A DNA stretch of 64,000 nt from Purpureocillium takamizusanense (lineage: Eukaryota; Ascomycota; Sordariomycetes; Hypocreales; Ophiocordycipitaceae), in assembly GCF_022605165.1 (NCBI RefSeq), contig NC_063069.1:1116001-1180000 (forward strand). Direction: 5' to 3'. Under the pieces are notes generated by a model. It saw only the letters and a program-made list of their open reading frames with translations. It did no database searches and had not been told where the DNA came from. A program made the position numbers and the translations under genes. This document shows, piece by piece, positions 9,913-20,937 of the stretch (its first letter is position 1; each line of letters begins with the position of its first letter).

Positions 9913-10986
9913 TCATGAGGCTTGTCGCACCAGATCGACTGTAGCGCAGTGGAATGAGCCACCAATGCTATTGACATGTTGGAAAGAGCACATGATTGGC
10001 TCCATACCAAACTCATCCTTTATCCAAGTAGCGAACTGTGTGTCGCTTGCCTCGACCATAATCCGCTTCTCGTCCAAAACCAGTGCATTAAGAACCAACC
10101 ACGACGAGCACATATACAAAGGGGGGGCAGCGGGGTCTCGCGGTGGCGGTAAAAAGGGGTAAGCGTGCAGTTCCCAGTCCCGAAATACATGGTGCCGCCT
10201 CAGCTCACCCTCACCTACCCGGCCCGGGTTGTACACCATGAGGCCATTGCGGAGTGGTAGAATTGTGGCGTCGATATGCATTGCATGCTCATCGGTGGTG
10301 TGGAGAAGTTCGACAGTGTAGCCCTCGGGAACCATGGCTTGCAAGTATTCCACCCCCTTCCGATTGGTGACGTGACTGATTTGGCCGATGATTGTCCTGC
10401 CAAATCTCATAAAGTCTGCGGCGTCGAAGGCGGCTCTCGAATTGTTGATAGCCCATTGGTGACGCTGGCCTTTGCCACATTTTTGGGCCGGTTCATCCTC
10501 CCCAACATTATCGTACAGAGTGTCGTGTCCAATGACCAAAGGGGCTCGGCAAATCCTCGCGGAGCCGCTGCTGCTCAACTCGGCCAGGATATCACCGTAC
10601 GCCAGTTGAATTTCAAAGCGCCTGCATCTCCAGGCGAAAGGGGCTTCAAGTAGGGTGGAACCCACAGTCATCAGGCCATCTCGTGGCATGGCACCAGTAT
10701 ATCCGCCAATTTGGAGCCAATCTGGCTTGGTCGGGCGGTAAACACGTACACCAAGCTCCTGCAAAATCGCAGCAAAGTTGTCGAGCTCCTCCTGAGCCTT
10801 AACAAGTAGTTTCGCCGGGAATGGGTTCGAATGTTTGAAATTTGCAAGATGTTCGGCGGGCATTGTGGCCGACATCATACAGTGCGGCTCGGAAGGGAAG
10901 GCAGAATGTTCTGCGCAGCCAACAATGACTGCCTTGAGCGGTGACCATTCGTCATCTGCGAAAATGAGCGGAACCTCTGAACCCAT
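9913..10986 (-). CDS. Arginine:glycine amidinotransferase-like enzyme
   Basis: This enzyme should move the amidino group of L-arginine to a primary amine, giving ornithine and a guanidino product. The 357-aa protein has the family core: a FDAADF segment with the catalytic Asp, MHIDAT with the catalytic His, and GGSFHCATVD with the nucleophilic Cys near the C-terminus, matching the Asp254/His303/Cys407 triad of human glycine amidinotransferase. The ATG at 10986 (MGSEVPLIF) was preferred over the one 28 codons upstream (11070) because homology begins there. No mitochondrial targeting peptide is evident from this start, unlike the animal enzyme. The gene is intronless, follows the same strand as the NRPS behind it, and is divergent from the P450. 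In this setting it probably guanidinylates a precursor amino acid or the peptide. Confidence 0.9.
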   Translation of the reverse strand: MGSEVPLIFADDEWSPLKAVIVGCAEHSAFPSEPHCMMSATMPAEHLANFKHSNPFPAKLLVKAQEELDNFAAILQELGVRVYRPTKPDWLQIGGYTGAMPRDGLMTVGSTLLEAPFAWRCRRFEIQLAYGDILAELSSSGSARICRAPLVIGHDTLYDNVGEDEPAQKCGKGQRHQWAINNSRAAFDAADFMRFGRTIIGQISHVTNRKGVEYLQAMVPEGYTVELLHTTDEHAMHIDATILPLRNGLMVYNPGRVGEGELRRHHVFRDWELHAYPFLPPPRDPAAPPLYMCSSWLVLNALVLDEKRIMVEASDTQFATWIKDEFGMEPIMCSFQHVNSIGGSFHCATVDLVRQAS

Positions 10987-12158
10987 TCTGTGAAGCCGGA
11001 GTAGCGCGACGGACAGGTAGCCTTGATTGGAAACACGCCGAGAAATCGAGCTACAGAAGTGGATGAGCAACAGCAGTGGACGGCCTTAAACCCCACTTGG
11101 CAGCAACGTGGACTATTTATCCTCGTTCAAGCCGAGAAATGGTTGCCGGCCCTTGTAGACCATTGATGTCCCTCGGCGAGACCAACACAGCGGCTCTTGC
11201 GATCACGGATTGGCTATGCCATTCCTACCGCCTTCTTGGCCCGGAATCGTCGGGTCGGAGACCCATTGTCCTTGCTTGCCCCAGAGTCAAGAAGACTCAT
11301 GCAAGCCACAATGCTCCCTGATCAGCACGACGAGGGATTTTTTTCGGACTGCGCCCGATTCACAGATGAAAGGGACGTTTTTTAATCAATCATCAGGTTC
11401 AGAGCCAAGTAGCTTAGTGCCCGATGGACTGGAACATGCATCGTCGAGGATGCGCCACGGTCTCCCCTAACCAACATGCGGCAGAAAAGGCCCTGTCTTG
11501 TAACTGTTTTCGGCGCATGTTGCATTGTGTATGTGGTAACACATGCATAACAAACGCTCTGGCAACATGCAGTGAAGATGGCCGAGGCCAGACCGGTGAG
11601 GTTACATGTAGGCGTTTGCAGATCAGGCGCTAGGTATGCCCAGCGTCTCAGCCTTCCCGTTGGAAATGCAACCCACGAACAGCCATGACACGTCCTCGGT
11701 TCGGCACATGCACCAGGCCCAGCCATTGCAACTCAATACACCACGGGACGAACCGAGTGGGTCCGTGCCCATTGCGACCTTATAGGTTCGCCCCCATCGG
11801 ATATAATCCTTTTGCAGATGACCCCTGTGGCTTCGCTCTGCTGCCATGGGTGCGTCTTATAAGTCAGCGGCACTTGATTCAAGCACCCGCATATCGTCGT
11901 TGGTAAGCAACACTTCTGCTACTCGTAGCTGTGTGTCTCTCATTGCTCCACATCTCCTTGACTGTTCTGTCCAAAATGATTGTACCGCATAGCTACCATG
12001 TCGCCAATCAGTACGGGGGATGCACCACCTCACACCCGTTGATATATATTGGAAAGTAGGTGGTTCCAATACCATCTGATGAACTATATGCCAGATACCC
12101 GAGTCCTCAACCACTACTTTATGCCCAGAAAGCTTTTTGACGAAACAGTCCAGCTTCG
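10987..12158. other. Shared divergent promoter region, amidinotransferase / P450
   Basis: About 1.2 kb between two divergently transcribed cluster genes, with no supported gene. A TATA-like TATATATT lies near 12043-12050, about 110 bp upstream of the P450 start. A bidirectional promoter for cluster co-regulation is plausible but not shown by any recognised operator. Confidence 0.5.
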
Positions 12159-14053
12159 ATGTATACCCTCCTCAATGTGGCGGTTTTCGCCATTGTTGTA
12201 ACGCTGCTCTGGACTCATGTCGCCTACCCAATTTTCATTTCCCCTTTAGCATCAGTTCCCGCGGTGCATCCACTCGCACACTTCACTTCACTCTGGATCC
12301 AATGGCAAAGACTCCGTGGGTCAGAGTATCAGCATGTCAGCGCGGCTCTCCTCAAGAAAGGCCCGTTCGTCCGTCTTGGCCCCTGCGAAGTGGCCATTAA
12401 TGATATTGATGCTGTACGGAGCGCCTGGGGCGTTGGTGCCGCAAACTTTGACAAGCATACGTCCTACCGGTACTTCATGACCCATGGGTGCGTATGAGCC
12501 TGCTCTACTGACAATCAGGTTCGCAAATACAGGCATGCCCTGGACACCACTATCCTTACATTAGTATTGCTACTGACAGACCTTTGTCATCGCCTCCAGA
12601 ACACCGAACACTTTTACCACAATTCTAAGTTCGGAGCATCGCCACCGCCGCCACCGTATCAGGAAAGTATATAGCCGTGACTTTTTGCTCTCCTCGCCGC
12701 ACATGCGCGCTATATTGAGGAGAGTCGTCTTGGACAATTTCTGTCCCATACTCGTCCGCATTGCATCTTCATCCGACGGTGCCGCAAATGTACTCCCTTT
12801 AGCCCAGTCCTATGTCCTGGACTTCGTCTCTGCATTTTGCTTTGGGCTACCCCTCAGCCTCAGATTTCTCAATGATGCTGCCGCTCATCAGCACTGGTTA
12901 AATTTGTACAATCTTAGCTTCCCCGACGGCAAGGCAGGGTTCTGGCTCAAAGAGCATCCACGACTTGCTAAGTTCTTGAGCGCACTCGGAGTACCAATAG
13001 TTCCCGATAGTTACACTGAAGCCCGCCGAGAGCTCGAGACCTGGGCGTTGAAGAAGGTTGACGCTGCCGAAGAAGTGTTACGATACCGTGGCGAAGCGGG
13101 GTTGCATGCGCTGCCACCTGGAGAGCTACCCGTACTCTACCATGCGGTTCGAATGGGTATTGCTCAGGTCCATGGCTTCAACGCCAATGCCGACTTCACT
13201 CCAAATTCCACGCATAGACTTGAGCTTGCAAGTGAATGCCTGGACCATATTGGTGAGTGGCTGGGGGCAACTCGATGGTCCAAAGCGGTAGTTCAGTGCA
13301 TCTGTGCTGCACCTAGACTGACAACAGTCGGTTGAACAGCATCAACAGGCGAAACGTTCGGCACCACCTTTACATACATGCTGTACGAGCTCTCACGTCA
13401 TCCTCATGTCCAACTAAACCTCCGCAAGGAGTTGCGCTCCATAAACAACCCTTTCCAAAGCAATGATAGCAGCAATCTACCGAGATCCGACGTTCTAGAA
13501 CGCCTTCCTTTACTGGAAGCAGTCATCAAAGAAAGTCTTCGGCTGCGTAACACTTCACCAAATCTCGACCCACGAGTCAGCCCTGCCCACCGCACCTGTC
13601 GTCTTGGCCGCATCTTAAACGTCCCTTCAGGTACTCGGATAGGCACTTACGGCTGGTTGCTCAATCGCAACCCTGATGTCTATCCAGATCACAATGCGTG
13701 GAACCCAGACCGCTGGCGTACGGGGGCGCCAGAGTACTCCAACGACGCCAAAAAGTGGCTGTTTGCTTTTGGCGCCGGCAGTAGGGGTTGTATCGGCCAA
13801 CCCATTGCCATGGAGTGTGAGTCATATCCTCAAGACTATCCACAACGGAAATCACCCCGTCTCGGGAGCCGGAGTAGGACAGACAACGTGGGCCTGACCA
13901 GTTAAATTAGTGCTGCGCATGGGACTTGCTGCCATATACACCAACTACACCACTTTCGTGGCTGATGAAAGGGAATATCCTGGTCCGAACAGGCCTATGA
14001 GTGCGACTTGCGCTGAGAGGCTGTTCATCGGCTTCAACAAGCTTGCCGGTTGA
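12159..14053 (+). CDS. Cytochrome P450 monooxygenase, microsomal
   Basis: The gene has four exons: 12159-12487, 12600-13252, 13340-13816 and 13911-14053, all phases consistent, giving 533 aa. An N-terminal hydrophobic helix (residues about 3-25) anchors it in the ER. The second exon restores the expected region before the C-helix (TPNTFTTIL...YSRDF). The I-helix oxygen-binding segment reads ASTGETFGTT across the second intron, the ExxR motif is ESLR in KESLRLR, and the heme loop is FAFGAGSRGCIGQP with the thiolate Cys near residue 478. It needs a cytochrome P450 reductase encoded elsewhere. Its position between the amidinotransferase and the flavoenzyme makes it a likely tailoring oxidase of the NRPS product. 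The CYP family was not assigned. Confidence 0.9.
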
Positions 14054-14889
14054 TGTTTTCCAAGGAGACTCAATCCGCATTTTGTTCGGACTGGTTCTGT
14101 TTCATTGAGGGTACTTCCCCAAGCTACAAATACGCGAGAAAATTATGCGAGAAAATCAATCCAAGCAAGACACAATTTGTAGTCTGTAAGAGAGAGGGGG
14201 ATAGCGACCACAATGTAGGCCTCGTGATACTGATGACTCGGAAGACGACAAGATGGAACGTCGAAGATAAGAACCCCTTTTGCCGCACTAGTTTGCTCCA
14301 GCCACGGCGGACCGCGTAAGTGACAAGTATTGCAACGAGCAGGCCATGAATATCATCCTACTAGCTCGGGTGGGTTTGTAGACTGTCTACATACAGGTTC
14401 TGGTCCTCCGTGCACTCGTTAGTAATTTGCACATTATAGAATGGTGTATAGATGTAGCTCCTAACTATAGAGTCGGCTCCCTTTTGCTATTAGAGCTATA
14501 TATATCTTAATAGGTTATAAGCCCTCTTTTTTTTCTTATATATAGTCTATATTACTCCCTAAGTTCAACTCTCACTTAATAGAGCTAAAACGAATTATAA
14601 AGTCTATTTTTAGTAAAGGGTATAAAATCGCCACCCTTAAAGATGTCGACTCTCTTTGCTATTGGAACTATATATTAAGACATATATATTGACGGGCCAA
14701 ACCTTGCACGTCAGACTGAGTCGCAATCTGGCCAATAATCTTCGGACACGACGTGCGGGGAACGGCCTGAACCGTCGCGCGCGTGGCGTGGCATTTCAGG
14801 GCGTATCTTCGAAGCCATGCCTGAAGTCACCCAAAGCAAATAACAGCACATCTGTGCATCAGCCAAGCTTTTATTCAAAAGCGGAGGCT
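14054..14889. other. Spacer with an AT-rich degenerate repeat
   Basis: Between the P450 and the flavoenzyme. No gene is visible. The stretch from about 14440 to 14690 is much richer in A/T than its surroundings and is described separately. The flavoenzyme promoter must lie in the last 200 bp. Confidence 0.5.
14440..14690. repeat. AT-rich remnant with imperfect direct repeats
   Basis: The sequence is dominated by TATA, TTAATA and TATAAG words. A block reading GTCGGCTCCCTTTTGCTATT near 14473 recurs imperfectly near 14645 as GTCGACTCTCTTTGCTATT. Stops occur in every frame. This fits a solo LTR or other transposon remnant hit by C-to-T mutation (RIP), but no element type can be named. Confidence 0.4.
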
Positions 14890-16468
14890 ATGCCCTATAC
14901 GAATACCGGGATTTGGTCACACACCAGTCTCCTCAAAATGAACGGTATCCCTTTCCAACACGGCCGGTCAGGGCTGCCCACGCACCATAGCACGGATTCG
15001 TACTGGCATCGTGATCCGTCCAAGAAGTTGTGGGGCCACCAGACCACCAAAAGTCTCCCACCCACCGCTGATGTTGTGGTCATTGGGAGCGGCATCACGG
15101 GCACTTTTGCCGCGCGGGAGCTAGTCGCAGGTGGAAGGGAGGTTGTTATGCTTGAGGCGCGGGAGGCATGCTGGGGAGCGACAGGGCGGGTAAGTGTCTC
15201 TTTGTCGACTGCCCCCATCTCTGGCCTTCCCCTGTCGTCAGACTGCAATGTTACACTCGACATGGTGAGAATATTAACTGTTGTAGAATGGTGGACACTG
15301 CCATCCTGGGGTCTGGAACAACAGCCCCGAGGTTGCCCGCTTCGAGCTCGCCACGTTTGATCTGATCAAAGCCCTTGTCGCCAAATACGATATCCCTTGC
15401 GACTGGCAAGTCGTCGGCAGTTTGCAGCCCATCTTTGACCCGGAGGTTCTACGTGTCGCGCAAAGGCGAATCAAACGCCTCCAAGCACACCGAGATCTCC
15501 GCGATAAGGCTGTTCTTATTCTAGACAAGGATGAGCTTGTGTCCCGGCGCGTGCCGGAGGCTATTGCCGCTGTTTACCACCCGAATGCCGCGAAATGCTG
15601 GCCGTACAAACTTGTCGCGTGGTTGCTGGAGCAACTTCTGAATGAGCATTGCGCCACTGCATTTAATCTACAGACAAATACGCCCGTGACGATGCTCCAC
15701 CGACGCGGCGCAGGGTGGCTTGTGCATACAGACAGGGGCACAATTTGTGCTCGAGATGTGCTCCTAGCGAGTAATGCTTACACCTCGTACTTACTGCCCA
15801 AGTTGACGGGTCTTATTGTACCGATGCGAGGGCAGGTCTGTGCATTCGATCCACCACGACCCTCGAGGCCACTACCGCACAGCTACCTCTGGATCAAGGA
15901 TTCGAACCAGCAGTACTTGACTCACCATTACTTAATCCAGCGGGGGCATGAAGGAGCGCAGAAATCGGATGGAGTAGACGATGAAATCATATTTGGCATT
16001 GATCTTGCCGCCCCAACGGGGGATGAGGGCGTGTCGCGGGATGACGAAGTCAACCCGATTCTGAGTCAGTTGCTGCGTAGTAGCCTGAGACGCGCAGTGC
16101 AACTGCCCACTGGGCCTGAAGCTGGGAAAGACGCGCTACGCACGGCATATGAGTGGACGGGTATCATGGGCTATTCTCTTGACGGCAACCCTTGGGTTGG
16201 AGCCGTCCCGGGCGTGCTGGTGACTGATCTCGAGCCTGGAGACGAAGCTGATGGATTGTGGATTAGCGCCGGATATACGGGGCATGGCATGCCGGTAGCA
16301 GCACGGTGTGGCATCGCAGTCGCGCAGATGATGTTAGGGAAGGAGGGAGGTGTGAAAGTGCCAGAGCCTTGGGCGGCAAGTGAGGAGAGAGTGAGAAGTG
16401 CTAGAGAGATGAAGTTTCCAAGGACGGTTGAGGATATGGCTAAAAGTCTCGCCACTGATGACGCATAG
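14890..16468 (+). CDS. FAD-dependent oxidoreductase, DAO family
   Basis: Two exons (14890-15189 and 15287-16468) encode 493 aa. The N-terminal dinucleotide-binding fold reads VVVIGSGITGTFAARELVAG with a GxGxxG core near residue 60. The splice joins GATGR to NGGHCHPG, recreating the GATGRNGGH flavin-binding motif typical of the D-amino-acid oxidase/glycine oxidase superfamily and confirming the intron. Near the C-terminus, GIMGYSLDGNPWVG and GLWISAGYTGHGMPVA form the second flavin-contacting region. Such enzymes oxidise amines or amino acids to imines with release of hydrogen peroxide. The ATG at 14890 was chosen because upstream codons show no conservation. It lies inside the NRPS cluster and may convert a residue or release product to an imine or keto form. 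Confidence 0.88.
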
Positions 16469-17034
16469 TTATGAGCACACGATTGTTATTATCGGCTAAT
16501 GCCGCGACCATTTTCGCATCGAGTTCTGCCACCGGCGCACTACTGCCGGTATGTCTTCCAGTAGTTGCGAAGGACTTGCAGTGTCCAGAGCATGCTCTTT
16601 TCTGATGGGTTAACTCTGATAGCGACTTTCCGTTGGTGCGAACATCTTGCAGGTGATGCTGACCAGCCCTCGGCGGCGACACTTCACATCTCCTTTGTCG
16701 CTGCCAACCCTCAGGGGGCTCCCACGTTGGTCTTTCCATTGAAGGTCTTGTCCAAGCTGATGAGGGCCCACGGTTTATCGACAAGAATCTGCGTTGCTTA
16801 TTCACTCCCATCAACTTATCGCGCTCCTTGTACCAACAGCTGTTGTACGTATTGCACTTACTTCGTCTGGCCATTACCTCGACTGGGGCGCTTGAACGGC
16901 ATCACCTTGCGACTTAGTGGTCAGCTTCTAACATGAGAGTGAAACATAGCCTTAGTGGGTTATAAAGGGGGGCGGTCATCGTGCATAATCGCCTTATTCA
17001 TACACGAAGCGGGTTTCCTCTGGTCCGGGACAGA
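16469..17034. other. Spacer between convergent flavoenzyme and exporter genes
   Basis: Contains only 3' flanks of two convergent genes. No gene, repeat or RNA was recognised. Confidence 0.5.
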
Positions 17035-18691
17035 TCAAATGTGGCCCTCACCTGCGTCCCTATCAAAACAAATATCCTCAACAGCATACCAATTTCTCCA
17101 AGAAAACCAGGTGCCGAGCCCGGTCACCACACACAATACAGCCCCAGAGCAGCATAGCCTGCTCCATGCTTGTGACTCTGTGAAATGCACGGTGTTGACA
17201 CTTGCTGGACCTAGAAACATTCCTAAGCTCCAGGCAGTGTTCACCCCGCTAAGCATAGTACCAGTTGTAAGCCATCTAGAGGCCCCATGGGAAACTCGCG
17301 TATCTGGCTGCTCTCCACTAATGGGCTTGATCTTCTGCGCCGCAATAGATATGGCAGTAGAGTGCGCAGTGGTGGCAATGGTGATGCAAGTACCAATCAG
17401 TGCGATGTGGAGGACGAAAAGAGTCTGAGTGGAGCGGCCTTCGCCACTTAATGAGCTTAGACCGGCTAATGCGGCACCACAGGCAGTTAGAGCTACAACG
17501 CTCCACCATCGCGGCCCCGTCATGGCTGCATATCGGCCGATGATGGGGCCAAGGGCTGTCGGGAGCAACAGGGCAAACATGACGCCTCCACTGGCAGACG
17601 AAGACCAGCCGAATCGCCGAAGAACAAACAGAGGGGCAGCCTGCCACTTTAGTATTTCGACATTGAGGGCAGCTGCAGTCAGACTTACAGCTTCTAGCCC
17701 GCATCGTACAATAACAGCCACTGTGGTTGCCAGAACGCTGCCGAGCCAGTTCCATCCTAGACGTCTCAAAAGGACGTTGCGACCTGGCCGAGGGTTCGTA
17801 GGCCATGTCGATGTACCCCGAAGAAGTGCATCTGTTTCGGAAGCCTGCTGGACACGTGTTGATATTGTCCTCGCAGGGTCTTGTTCACTTACCAACAGCC
17901 GCAGTCCGATATCCACAGCAATCAAAAATTCCACCACTCCAAATACGGTCCAATGTCCGCACGTTTCATATAAAGGCCCTCCAAGTAGAGGACCAACGAG
18001 CTCACCAACAGTCGCGCCCATCGTAACATACCCCATACACTGTCCAAGCCTTTGCTCGCTGACTTGGGATATAAGGAACGCAACACCGGCAACCCACACA
18101 ACGGCTGTGGAGGCTCCTTGAAGCCCACGAGCCACAATTATGAGTGCCGGCGTAGTGGCGAGGAAGAAGACCAGAGTCGACGTGAGCATAATCGATATGC
18201 CTAAGATAAATGGCCTACTTTTCGAGATACTGACGTCCGTGATATAACCAGCAAGCCCTGTCCAATGTTATCATGAAGCCATTCTTTCGAATATCTAGAG
18301 AACTCACAGTTCGATAGCAGCGAAGCAACACCGAAAGCTTCGAGCGACAAAGCCGCCCAATTCTGGACTATAACGTGTTAAAACCGCGTGCCCTTTTGTG
18401 TCAATGTGATTGAGCCACTAACCTTGGTGTTCTGGTACGCGTAGCCTACCAGAAAACAAATCCGGCAGGAAAGGTATCACCTTCACGTCACTGTTAAGGA
18501 TGTTGTGGTTAAGGGTGCGGTAGCAAAGAAGATAAGCGCACCATACTATAAATCATGCAATCCTAGCTCCTAGGTGTCAGCGTATTTATTCGGTTATTTG
18601 AGAAGTCTGGGCTGGCCACCGTCAAAACAGCGAAAGAGACAGTAAAAGTCTTGAACTCTTCCGACGCCCGCATCATTGCAACTGAGGCCAT
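17035..18691 (-). CDS. MFS exporter, VMAT/DHA1-like
   Basis: Five exons were assembled: 18691-18620, 18562-18542 (21 bp), 18480-18423, 18367-18308 and 18257-17035, giving 477 aa with all phases matching. The join creates the family N-terminus: a polar leader, then FAVLTDCMIYSMVIPFLPDL (TM1) and RVPEHQVQNW, followed by LAGYITDV and the loop after TM2, then ARGLQGASTAVVW in TM4. About 12 hydrophobic segments follow. This resembles the vesicular-amine-transporter-type drug:proton antiporters of fungi. At the edge of the NRPS cluster it is the natural candidate for product export or self-protection. Alternative ATGs at 18676 and 18673 are equally possible. Confidence 0.85.
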
Positions 18692-19870
18692 ATTGCTGCG
18701 CAAAAGGGTATGATGGCAAGGGGAAATTTTGTCAAAGAATGCCCCGTGGGAGTATAGTGTAGAGGTAGGTCGCCCCCCCAGTCCGGCAGGTCCGGAAAAT
18801 ACCCCCGCGTTTGCCAATGTCTCAGTGCGGTCACACATCGACCAAGCCATTCCCTGGACGCGGCTGAGTTGCTCCCAATCATATGGCCAGGTGAGGCGAA
18901 GTCTCAACGTTCCTTTTCGACACTTGTCTTCCGTGTTTCACCGCGGTCCAATGATGTTACAGATAGGACATGACGCCCAGATTGAGCAACTACTACATCA
19001 CTCGTAGCCGCCGAATGGACAAATAAGGTGATGCTTATGGAGTGCTTGGGCTTTGAGTACATGCACGGCCTGACGGGCGTCAAACGCCGACTCCGTAGTT
19101 GTCTACTCAAAACCCGTCCCCCACCTCGTATTCTTCCCAGGGAGGTCCTTGCTCGGGACTATGGTGCATCCACGGGAAACGGCAGGGGACCTAGATGGTG
19201 ACAGACGTTAAAAATAATCGGTAGGCTCCTCCGACTTAAGCCAGCTAATACAAGGGCTTGATGGAGTAAGAGAATACAAAATTACGTCGACTAGATAAGA
19301 GAAACGACGTTAAGCTACTAGGAACTCCTCGTAGAGGAACGGCTGCATGTTATAGTAAAGGTGAAAAACGTCGAGGCCTAAGTGGGCAAGTAAAATATAA
19401 TTGGATCTTGGGAACCATGGGTAGACAGGCTAGTTGGTGAAGGGAGGGATGAACGTTCACTCAGTAAGGAATAGACACCACAAAGACGACAGGAACTCGC
19501 TCACGGCGCTGGAGGCGGGAAAGGCTTTGCGCCAGGTGTTCAGCGTGCCAAATATACGGCGGCTCGTCGAGTCTACAAGCTGGTCCCCGATTATTGCGCT
19601 AAAAGCATGGCACGGGCCGCTGGCGCCGGCTGAAGCACTTTGTTTGGTCAGAAGGGGGGGGGGAGGTTGACAAGCAGCAGTGGCGAATCACGCTCAGTCA
19701 CTAAAGCAGTTAGCGTTCCGATGTACCGTAACGTAGCTCTCCACTCTCTTCATAGTCGAAAGCGGTGACCGGCTCCCTCGTTAGTACCCTCCAATCGCCC
19801 CTCTGAGGTTCACCTGTTTCGCTCTCTCAATGGTTCAAGTCGAATCACAGATTGGCTTCATTCAGGACCC
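18692..19870. other. Spacer at right border of the biosynthetic cluster
   Basis: No supported gene. A run of ten G lies near 19653. An A/T-rich stretch around 19200-19450 with stops in all frames may be a degenerate repeat and could mark the cluster border. Confidence 0.45.
19200..19450. repeat. A-rich, stop-filled degenerate sequence
   Basis: Composition shifts towards A/T, with many TAA/TAG words and CTCCT/AGGAAC fragments, unlike the GC-rich flanks. It looks like RIP-type decay of a repeat; no terminal repeats could be defined. Confidence 0.3.
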
Positions 19871-20824
19871 ATGGATACTTCCGAGACAGAGCAATTGTCG
19901 TCCGACGGAGACATCCGTGAAAGGCCCAAGTATGGGCAATACCGACTGTCGAGACGACAGTAGCACCGCAGATTGTGCAGCTAACAAAGATTGATTGCCA
20001 GCACTTTCCCCGCGATCCGGGCCTGCATTTTCGACATGGATGGGCTTCTCATCAACTCCGAAGACATAATCACCCAGTCCACGAACCGACTTCTCGAGAA
20101 GTACGGAAGACCTCCCTTTACTTCGTCGATCCGAGCCCAGCTTATGGGTGTCCCAGACTCCACCAACGGCGACCTGTTCCACAGCTGGGCCAACCTGCCG
20201 GTCCCTCGCGAACAATTCGCTCATGAATTGAAAGAACAATGGCGGCTGGACTTTCCCAAGTCCAAGCCGCTGCCTGGGACGGAAGAGCTCCTGTCTTGCC
20301 TCAGCCGTGCACACAGCGGCGCGATTGATGCGGGCGGCATTGAGCTTGCATTGGCCTCCAGCACGACGACTCAGAGCTACGAGTTGAAAACATCGAGCCC
20401 AGAAGCGAAACGGTTGCTAAGCTTCTTCCATCCCGACAAGCTGGTCCTGGGTGATGACCCGAGAGTGCGGCAAGGCAGAGGGAAACCGGCCCCTGACGTC
20501 TACTTACTCGCTTTGCAATTGATCAATTCGACGGCGAGCTCTGGCGGAAAAGCAATAAAGCCCGAAGAATGTCTGGTCTTTGAAGATAGCGTGGTGGGGG
20601 TAGAGGCTGGAAGACGGGCCGGCATGAGGGTTGTTTGGGTACCACATCCAGATTTGGCGGTTGAGTATCAAGCAATACAGAAGGAAGTGCTAGCTGGGAG
20701 AACTGGAATAGCTGAGATCGGAGACGACTGGCAGCTAGGGGCGGTTGATGATGGCTGGGCTGAATGTATACGAAGTCTGGAGCACTTCGATTACGAGAAG
20801 TACGGCATCAATGTACCGCCATAG
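19871..20824 (+). CDS. HAD-superfamily phosphatase, HDHD1/pseudouridine-5'-phosphatase-like
   Basis: Two exons (19871-19929 and 20002-20824) give 293 aa; the intron has a clear CTAAC branch point and TTGCCAG acceptor and joins the short leader to TFPAIRACIFDMDGLL. Motif I is FDMDGLLINSED with the nucleophilic Asp, motif II is LASSTT, motif III is the Lys of GKPAPDVYL, and motif IV is VFEDSVVG. The cap follows motif I directly, as in subclass I enzymes that act on sugar or nucleoside phosphates. It is convergent with a sugar transporter, but nothing else fixes the substrate. Without the first exon the frame would start with TTG, so the spliced model is preferred. Confidence 0.85.
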
Positions 20825-20937
20825 ATAACTTTACGAGACAGTGGCGTTTTGCGATTCAGTTGCACGCCACTTTCAATTATAAAATGAGCCTCGTCTGCCG
20901 GCCTTGTCTTCGGTCCTGCATGTGGTCCTTAGCTCTT

